Shown here in pieces: positions 58,068 to 64,000 of a stretch of 64,000 nt of DNA (within the stretch, counting starts at the first letter, position 1; each line of letters begins with the position of its first letter). The position numbers and the translations under genes are program-made. The notes beneath the pieces are model-generated. The model searched no databases, was not told where the DNA came from, and saw only the letters and a list, made by a program, of their open reading frames with translations. Origin of the DNA: Cryomorphaceae bacterium 1068 (GTDB taxonomy: Bacteria > Bacteroidota > Bacteroidia > Flavobacteriales_D > Cryomorphaceae); contig JAPVXR010000003.1 of the NCBI GenBank assembly GCA_027214385.1, forward strand, positions 186,001 to 250,000, given 5' to 3'.

Positions 58068-58853
58068 ATGAATTGTAAAAACTGTCAAACCTCACTCGAA
58101 GAATCTGATGACTACTGCAGCCACTGCGGTGGCCGAGTTATTAGAAATCGCTTGACGCTGAAAAGTCTCTTTCACCATATCAACGAGACATTTTTCAATT
58201 TCGACAATAAGTTGCTACGTACATTCTTAGGTCTATTCACAAAGCCCGAAGATGTGATAGTAGGATACATCGACGGCACGCGCAAAAAGTATGTTGATGT
58301 CGTGGCATACTTTGCTTTGGCAATAACGCTTTCAGGACTTCAATTATTCGTATTGTCACGGCTGGATATTGACATGTCAAGCGCATGGGATACCAGCACA
58401 GAAGTTGGAAAGCAGCAGCAAGCATTTACAGAAGCCATTTACAAGTATACTTCTGATTATCAATCCTTGGTAATGATGATGTATATTCCATTCTATGCTT
58501 TACTCGCAAAGTTGATATTTCGGAAATACAAGAAGTTCAATTACACTGAGCTCCTAGTCGTTTTTCTCTACACCCAAGCTCATATTTCGATAGCCTCAGT
58601 GCTTTTACTTCCCTTAATCGGCTTAATTGATTTTATTTCGTTCACCGGCTATGGAATGTTGGTTTTGTTGTTTCAGTTTGGATATTTCGTTTATGCACTC
58701 AAGCGAGTCTATGGGCTAACGGTGATGCAGATTTTCTTGAGAACGTTGCTTTTTTTACTCATCATGCTTCTGCTATTTGTCGTTGCCACAGTTATTATGG
58801 CAGCTGTAATGTACCAAATGGGTATGTTCGATAAGCTTAAGGATACTGCCTAG
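58068..58853 (+). CDS. DUF3667 zinc-ribbon membrane protein, second member
   Basis: A 261-aa protein. The zinc ribbon is CKNCQTSLEESDDYCSHCGG, and the DUF3667 block is NETFFNFDNKLLRTFLGLFT followed by GYIDGTRKKYVDVVAYFALA, with five membrane segments. It has the same architecture as the protein at 38,549 but differs widely in sequence, so it is not a recent duplication. Function is unknown. It stands alone, downstream of the CreD terminator. Confidence 0.83.
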   Translation: MNCKNCQTSLEESDDYCSHCGGRVIRNRLTLKSLFHHINETFFNFDNKLLRTFLGLFTKPEDVIVGYIDGTRKKYVDVVAYFALAITLSGLQLFVLSRLDIDMSSAWDTSTEVGKQQQAFTEAIYKYTSDYQSLVMMMYIPFYALLAKLIFRKYKKFNYTELLVVFLYTQAHISIASVLLLPLIGLIDFISFTGYGMLVLLFQFGYFVYALKRVYGLTVMQIFLRTLLFLLIMLLLFVVATVIMAAVMYQMGMFDKLKDTA

Positions 58854-58893
58854 CCTCTGTAGCTCATCGAACAAAGATTTTAATCCAAAATAT

Positions 58894-59340
58894 TTAGCAA
58901 CCTCCCTCAAGAATCAACTCATGGCGAGGAAGTCGATAGGCTCTGTCAACGGTCATAATCAGCAACACGTCGCCATAATCGAACTTTCCCTGCAGTTCCT
59001 CCAAATCAATTTCGTGATACACTTTCTCCGAAAGCATCCAGACGGTATTGGTGTCGTAATCTTTTAGTCCAATCATAAAACCCAGTGCTTTGCCCTCGAT
59101 CGGTTTATTGGTTTTACGGTCTACGGCATTTACTGTCACCTTACCTCTGAGTTGTAAGACCTTCAACGGGTTCTTTTTTGATTCACCATCCCACAATGGC
59201 ACTCCTTCAAAAAGTATGGCCGCGTAATTAGTGTAGAGTACTTCAGCCTTTGGCGGGATAAAATCCGTCCAAGAGTTTTGTGCTTTCGCCTGAAGGCAGA
59301 GACATAAAAGTGAGAAGATGACGATTTTAGAAGCAGTCAT
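58894..59340 (-). CDS. Secreted protein of unknown function
   Basis: A 148-aa protein on the minus strand with a signal peptide (IVIFSLLCLCLQAKAQ). The mature part has a mixed fold (FIPPKAEVLYTNYAAILFEG, LQLRGKVTVNAVDRKTNKPI, DYGDVLLIMTVDRAYRLPRH). No family is recognised. The stretch KPIEGKALGFMIGL resembles carboxypeptidase-regulatory-like sandwiches in its loop and could be part of one. It is the only minus-strand gene between 6,848 and 61,630. No operon partner. Confidence 0.6.
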   Translation of the reverse strand: MTASKIVIFSLLCLCLQAKAQNSWTDFIPPKAEVLYTNYAAILFEGVPLWDGESKKNPLKVLQLRGKVTVNAVDRKTNKPIEGKALGFMIGLKDYDTNTVWMLSEKVYHEIDLEELQGKFDYGDVLLIMTVDRAYRLPRHELILEGGC

Positions 59341-59566
59341 TTTGTTTCGCGTTTTATCGTTAACTGCAACGAATTTGACGATTTCATTCCGTACTGACTA
59401 GAATAGATGGTAAAACCATGTAAACGAATTGTAAAAGCTCGAATACTGATATAAATCAGGTGATTCCATTAGATGAAAAATCACTTTTCACTTATCTTTC
59501 CACCTGAGAAAACAATAATCCAAATCTCAAATTCAATATCAACTCCAACCTAATCAATTGAACAAT

Positions 59567-59986
59567 ATGAATTTTAAAACCGAAGTCAATCCCGGAGAAG
59601 TAAAAGTCTTTTTTAATGAACCCGCCGCAGGTAAAATTTCATTTACCGAATTAGGTCTTAAGGATGAAGACCTAAATTTTGATGGTGGTTTTGCGCGAAT
59701 TGTTTTTGATTTTGAAAACATCGGTGAGCATCATTACTACCAAGTTCCCACGGTGGAACTTTCATATTCTCAAGAAACACGAGGAACACATTGGCAATGC
59801 GATTTCAACAAGACAACTGTTTTGGATAAGAATGACAACCGTGGCCGTTCTAGCGTAATCATGCTCGATCGAACAAAATTGGCAGAGTTGGAGCATCATC
59901 ATAAAAATGCCATGGTCATTCACGCTGAGTTTACCGATAAGGTGCAAGTATTGGCTGCCGATTCCAGCGTAAACTTCTTCAACTAA
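59567..59986 (+). CDS. Cytoplasmic protein of unknown function
   Basis: From the ATG at 59567 the protein is 139 aa, soluble and acidic, without signal peptide. Predicted strands (VKVFFNEPAAGKISFTELGL, GGFARIVFDFENIGEHHYYQ, VPTVELSYSQETRGTHWQCD) and histidine-rich ELEHHHKNAMVIHAEF suggest a beta-sandwich. No family is recognised. The TTG in frame three codons upstream is less likely. It stands alone. Confidence 0.6.
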   Translation: MNFKTEVNPGEVKVFFNEPAAGKISFTELGLKDEDLNFDGGFARIVFDFENIGEHHYYQVPTVELSYSQETRGTHWQCDFNKTTVLDKNDNRGRSSVIMLDRTKLAELEHHHKNAMVIHAEFTDKVQVLAADSSVNFFN

Positions 59987-60037
59987 AACAATTTAGCACT
60001 TTGAAGTTTTTCTTTATTTGCAAGAGATTTTTTGAAA

Positions 60038-60648
60038 ATGAGAAAACTTCTGGCTATTTCCCTTACCATTATCGGTTGGTCTACCTTCTTCATTAGACTT
60101 GTACTTCGCTTGCAAACGGAAGAAGTAGAGCCGATCGAATCATTCATACAATACTTCAGCTATTTTACGATTCTGACCAATTTACTGGTCACCATCTACT
60201 TTACCAATGAGCTTGTAAAAGGGAAAGGCATCGGGCTATTTAAGCAGCAGTCGACCATTTTTTCGCTGACAGTATTTATTTTGATCGTAGGAGTGGTTTA
60301 TCATATTGCCTTGAAGCCAATATGGAATCCTAAAGGTTTCACAATGGTTCTCAGCGAAATCCACCATACGATTGTGCCGCTGGGCACACTTATCTATTGG
60401 CTCTTTTTCAAAGCACAATACCGTGTCGATTTAAGTCAATGCTGCTCTGGCTGATCTATCCTTTGGTCTACATCTCCTTTGTGATCTGGCGAGGAGGTCT
60501 TTCAGGGTTTTATCCCTATCCGTTCCTAAACGTTGGTGAACTAGGCTTCAATCAGGTTTTGATCAACTCAGCAGGATTGCTCGGAGTGATGGTAGCAGGG
60601 ATGGGTGTTATTTGGTTGCTGGGGAAAGGCATCACCAAGATGAGTTAG
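60038..60648 (+). pseudogene. Pr6Pr family membrane protein, interrupted by a frameshift
   Basis: The first frame (60,038-60,454) encodes four membrane segments of the Pr6Pr-type family (SLTIIGWSTFFIRLVLRL, YFSYFTILTNLLVTIYFTNE, HHTIVPLGTLIYWLFF) and then stops prematurely after RVDLSQCCSG. The second frame (60,397-60,648) continues the family with MLLWLIYPLVYISFVIWRGG and FYPYPFLNVGELGFNQVLIN. The join is in the sequence CGATTTAAGTCAATG near 60,431. One extra A there would restore RVDLKSMLLWL in one frame, giving a full protein of about 203 residues. Either a real mutation or a sequencing error in the A run is possible. Confidence 0.8.
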
Positions 60649-60732
60649 TTTCGATTCTCTCTATTAACAGAATTTGGTTTCACCCATTGCAACTTGAGTT
60701 GAAGCTCGGCGTTCATTTTTTAAATCGGAAAG

Positions 60733-61575
60733 ATGAACAGGAGGAAATTTCTCAAAAGATCGGCAATAGGAGCAGTAGGAGTGGGCTTCCTCGGCGGAAT
60801 GTACACATGGCAAGTCGAGCCGTTTTGGCTGGAGTTTGTGAAGGTGAGGATGCCGATAACCAATTTACCCGATCAGCTAGTCGGTAAAACACTGCTTCAG
60901 ATTAGTGACATTCACGTGGGCAATCGATTCGATTACAACTACCTCATAGATTCATTTAAGAAAGCACAAGCCATGAGTCCCGATTATGTGGTGTACACAG
61001 GCGATTATGTGAGCTATGAAAACGAAGAGCAGTTTACTCAGTTGAAAACTGTGATGGAACATGCAGTTCGTGGAAGTACTGGCACCTTTGGTGTTCTGGG
61101 AAATCACGATTACGGAGAGAAGTGGTCGGAGCAACCCGTGGCAAACGAAATCACTGCCATAATGGAAGGAGCGGGTGTTGAAATCTTGAGCAATGATCAA
61201 GCGAAAGTGGGTGGACTTAACATCATTGGATTCGATGACTACTGGTCGCTCAATTTCGCGCCATACGAAGTGATGAACCAATACGACTCTTCAAAAGCGA
61301 ATATTGTCTTGTGTCACAATCCCGACGTATGCGATCTGGATGTTTGGAAAGATCATCAAGGCTGGATTTTGTCAGGACATACCCACGGCGGTCAATGCAA
61401 ACCACCATTTCTCGATCCACCCATAATTCCTGTAAGAAATGATCGCTACACTGCTGGTGAAATTGACTTGCACGATGGGCGCAGACTTTATATCAATCGC
61501 GCGCTGGGTCATTTGCGGCAAGTACGTTTTAATGTAAGGCCAGAGATTACCATATTTGAACTTCAACAGGCTTAA
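60733..61575 (+). CDS. Tat-exported metallophosphoesterase
   Basis: A 280-aa calcineurin-like phosphoesterase with a twin-arginine signal (MNRRKFLKRSAIGAVGVGFL). Metal-binding blocks are DIHVGNRF, GDYVSYEN, GNHDYGEKW, LCHNPDVCDL and GHTHGGQCKPPF. The arrangement is that of YkuE/YaeI-type enzymes that act outside the cytoplasmic membrane. It is smaller than the membrane-anchored member at 3,106 and lacks its N-terminal helices. It sits 84 bases after the frameshifted Pr6Pr gene. The substrate, probably a lipid phosphate or pyrophosphate, is not given by the sequence. Confidence 0.9.
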   Translation: MNRRKFLKRSAIGAVGVGFLGGMYTWQVEPFWLEFVKVRMPITNLPDQLVGKTLLQISDIHVGNRFDYNYLIDSFKKAQAMSPDYVVYTGDYVSYENEEQFTQLKTVMEHAVRGSTGTFGVLGNHDYGEKWSEQPVANEITAIMEGAGVEILSNDQAKVGGLNIIGFDDYWSLNFAPYEVMNQYDSSKANIVLCHNPDVCDLDVWKDHQGWILSGHTHGGQCKPPFLDPPIIPVRNDRYTAGEIDLHDGRRLYINRALGHLRQVRFNVRPEITIFELQQA

Positions 61576-61629
61576 GAAGACTTTTTCCGAGAGAGATTTA
61601 GCTGGCACCATCGAAGATTGGGCGAAAAC

Positions 61630-62946
61630 TTATTCATCTTTCGATGAATTTTCTAGGGCTGTGTCTTTTCTACTTTTGTTGATCTTATGAATTACAAATT
61701 CTAAGACAGTACTTAACAGGATCATAATTGCAACCCCTATAAGGAGGCGAGAACGCTCAGCTTCGTCGGCAGAGTAGAAGAAGAGTAGTACTATTCCCAT
61801 GTTTAGCAATACAGCCGCAAGAAGAGGAACTGTTTTAGCCTCGGTCGTTTTTCGAATACGGAAATGACCAATATGGATGGCAGTAGTGACGATTAGGTTG
61901 GCGATACTTCCAAGAATGGCAATAGTCGTTAGATCCACAAAAAGAGCCAGAGCAATAGTGAGAACAGCAATGATCACCAATCCGTCGGTTCCTTGCTTCC
62001 AGATTCGCTTTACGAAGGTTTTGGTCAAATCGCCATAGGCTGATTCATCTTCCGACATACGGAGCAATGCAAAGATATTGGCATTGATTGCGCTAGAGGT
62101 GGAGAGGAGGGCAGTGATAGCCATAATTGAAAATCCTATCTTACCGAAGGCGGGTAAGGCTGCTTGTGCCAGGGCCGTTTCTTTAGAAACCATGACCTCG
62201 TCGGGAGTCATATTTCCAAATACAACTAAGGCTAAACCAACATAGAGTACTGTGGTGAAACCAATTGCCAATAAAATAGCCTTCATCAAATCCTTCTTCG
62301 GATTGGCCATGTCTCCCGCTGTGGTAGTGATTACCGCGAATCCCGTAAAAGCAAAATAAGTGATGGCAAGGCTCCCGAAAATACTCTGTGAGCCTGGATA
62401 AGTGGCAGGTGCGAAGCTATACCAATCGGCATAAGTGAGCCCGGCGATCATAAACACGGTGAGGATAATTACTTTGATTACGACGATGATCCCTTCTGCT
62501 TTACTTACCACACTGCTTCCTATAAAGTTTAGGAATATGAAAATGCAGATTACCCCGACGGTTAATGCATCAGCTGCGTAGACGCTCCCTTCCAGATGGA
62601 AAACAGAAACCGCATAATTCCCAAAGGTTTTGGCTACCATCGCTAATCCGATCAACATGGAAACCATAAACAGCATGGAGGCCGTAGCCGACTTTGAATT
62701 GTTTCCCAAACCTCTGTGTAAGTATTCAATGATACCTCCCGAACTGGGAAAACGAGCACCAATCTTGCCATAAGAATAGCCCGAAAGAAGGGCGATAACC
62801 CCAGCGATTAAAAACGATAGGTAAGTGGCCGAACCCGCCATTGCACCTGCTTCGCCTAGCAGTGTAAAAATTCCTGCGCCTATCATTGAGCCTACACCCA
62901 GAGCTGCAGCAGAGAAAACGCTTATTCTATTTTTTGGATTGGACAT
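61630..62946 (-). CDS. APC superfamily amino acid permease
   Basis: A 438-aa protein with about 12 membrane helices. AAALGVGSMIGAGIFTLLGE is the conserved broken helix 1 of APC transporters, followed by SFLIAGVIALLSGYSYGKIG, FVGSSVVSK-type helix 4-5 and ALAITYFAFTGFAVITTTAG (helix 6). It takes up an amino acid with a cation; the substrate cannot be read. The gene is on the minus strand, as is the TolC-like gene to its right. Confidence 0.87.
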   Translation of the reverse strand: MSNPKNRISVFSAAALGVGSMIGAGIFTLLGEAGAMAGSATYLSFLIAGVIALLSGYSYGKIGARFPSSGGIIEYLHRGLGNNSKSATASMLFMVSMLIGLAMVAKTFGNYAVSVFHLEGSVYAADALTVGVICIFIFLNFIGSSVVSKAEGIIVVIKVIILTVFMIAGLTYADWYSFAPATYPGSQSIFGSLAITYFAFTGFAVITTTAGDMANPKKDLMKAILLAIGFTTVLYVGLALVVFGNMTPDEVMVSKETALAQAALPAFGKIGFSIMAITALLSTSSAINANIFALLRMSEDESAYGDLTKTFVKRIWKQGTDGLVIIAVLTIALALFVDLTTIAILGSIANLIVTTAIHIGHFRIRKTTEAKTVPLLAAVLLNMGIVLLFFYSADEAERSRLLIGVAIMILLSTVLEFVIHKINKSRKDTALENSSKDE

Positions 62947-63045
62947 AGTAGTATTTGCGTTATCCTAAGACATCATACGATGTGAGCTGAATTGTAGAAT
63001 CCATTTTTTTGGATGAATGCAATGCTGACGTCAATTTCGAAAATC

Positions 63046-64000
63046 TCATTCGTTAAGACCTAGCAGTGCTTTTAATTCAAATTGCTTGATAATAATATTG
63101 GCCTTGGCGCGAGTAAGAGTGGTAAGACTTTCGAGGTTTTTCTTTTGAACTTCAGAGTAGTCATTGTAAGCCAATAATCCATTTTTAAACGCATCCGTTT
63201 TTATGCGTAGTTCTTCCTGGCGAAAGTCGTAGGCACGATTTGCAGTATTCAGAAGATTAAGAGAATTTCTTAATTCTAAAACTTTCGTTTGGATATCAAT
63301 TTCGGCTGATTGCTTTGACTGCTCAAGCTGCAGGCCAGCCTGCTTGAGCTGAATATCGGCCTGTTTTACATCCATTTGTTGTTTACCCCACTGAAGAATA
63401 GGCCAGCTCAAGGTTGCTCCAACGAAAACATTGTTTCTCGGAACGATGGGTAAATTCTCCAAGTAGAATCCTTGGGCTGTAAAAGTCAAATCAGGGATAA
63501 GCTGGTTCTTGTAGTAGCTCACACCACTCTGCGCCAGTCTCTCGGTAAGCTGGGCATTTTTAAACTGATAATTATTGAGCACCAAACTGTCATCAGCAGC
63601 TAGAAACAAGAGGTTCTGAATAGCAACGGTATCAATTGGAATATCCGTAGCTGACCATATGGAGTCGCTTTTGAAACTAAGTATTTGATTGAGCTTCATA
63701 AGGTAAGTCGCTCGATCAATCTTGGCCTGTTCTATTTGCGTTTTCTTATCCAATAAGTCTGCAGTAAGCCCTAGTTCATAGAGCTTTAAAACTTCACCTT
63801 CTTTAATGGCACTTTCTGCTTGCCTCAGTTGTTCTGAGACCAAATCAGACTGAGCCGTCATGTTCTCAATTTTCATGGATTCAATGACCATCCCTGCGTA
63901 TAGCTTGGCGACGGCTTCTTTGATCTTACTCGAAACCTCGTTGTATTGATTTTCGAGAATTGACTTTTCGTCTTCTTTTACATCTGACGCAGCATTGACT
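63046..64000 (-). CDS. TolC family outer membrane efflux protein, partial (C-terminal part)
   Basis: The frame is open from the right edge to the stop at 63,046, about 317 codons. Beyond the first in-frame ATG at 63,891 it continues (AASDVKEDEKSILENQYNEV, SSKIKEAVAKLYAGM) without a stop, so the true start lies outside the window. Long helices with TolC-type heptads alternate with short barrel strands: KLYELGLTADLLDKKTQIEQ, IPDLTFTAQGFYL, GATLSWPILQWGKQQMDVKQ and TKVLELRNSLNLLNTANRAY. It forms the outer membrane channel of a tripartite efflux or secretion pump; partner genes should lie further to either side. Confidence 0.85.
   Translation of the reverse strand, partial: VNAASDVKEDEKSILENQYNEVSSKIKEAVAKLYAGMVIESMKIENMTAQSDLVSEQLRQAESAIKEGEVLKLYELGLTADLLDKKTQIEQAKIDRATYLMKLNQILSFKSDSIWSATDIPIDTVAIQNLLFLAADDSLVLNNYQFKNAQLTERLAQSGVSYYKNQLIPDLTFTAQGFYLENLPIVPRNNVFVGATLSWPILQWGKQQMDVKQADIQLKQAGLQLEQSKQSAEIDIQTKVLELRNSLNLLNTANRAYDFRQEELRIKTDAFKNGLLAYNDYSEVQKKNLESLTTLTRAKANIIIKQFELKALLGLNE

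Overview
The window comes from a Bacteroidota genome, most likely a marine Flavobacteriales (Cryomorphaceae-like) bacterium. The evidence is a type IX secretion sorting tail, a gliding-motility-type C-terminal domain, an OMP_b-brl TonB receptor, a DUF6428-containing ars cluster, DUF3667 and DUF6090 proteins, a CreD operon, and promoters of the Bacteroidota form TTG-N17-23-TAnnTTTG, several of them so close to the start codon that the mRNA would be almost leaderless. No rRNA, tRNA or CRISPR array was seen.

Layout. 1-22,000 is mostly housekeeping: smpB (cut by the window edge), superoxide dismutase, pyrD/HMG-CoA lyase, a metallophosphoesterase, an ECF sigma/anti-sigma operon, DUF493, an MscS-CorA-S9 peptidase-glycosyltransferase run, an MFS exporter, an arsR-DUF6428-phosphatase cluster with a palindromic operator, a TonB receptor, an outer-membrane barrel and a lipoprotein amidohydrolase. 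22,100-37,500 is a visibly AT-richer accessory region with all genes on the + strand. 37,600-64,000 returns to core-like content: FN3 protein, DUF3667 and DUF6090 proteins, M3 peptidase, T9SS cargo, threonine dehydratase-like enzyme, VIT transporter, a cyclase/TPR/AraC fusion, a gliding-type surface protein, a CreD operon with two copies of one palindromic operator, a frameshifted Pr6Pr protein, a Tat metallophosphoesterase, an APC permease and a TolC-like protein cut by the right edge.

The most interesting part is 26,495-37,020. Four imperfect inverted repeats (30,651; 32,695; 35,902; 36,961) share an RCACAAC-like left core, a 3-nt unpaired spacer, a stem-loop, a 5-nt unpaired spacer and a GTTGTRS right core. 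This is the architecture of integron attC sites, but no integrase is in the window. They separate compact one- to three-gene cassettes: a TIR-domain effector, a GIY-YIG nuclease/small protein/SMC-like ATPase operon, and a HEPN-like protein with zinc ribbons. Immediately upstream, a perfect 87-bp direct repeat flanks about 5.2 kb that carries two paralogous CECPNPPGG proteins around a membrane protein, an unknown 414-aa protein coupled to a DyP-type peroxidase, a lipoprotein and a small orphan. The left copy of that repeat truncates a small Cys-containing gene. I read the region as a cassette array, without a visible integrase, enriched in probable defence genes. The SMC/GIY-YIG operon is the best candidate for an undescribed system.
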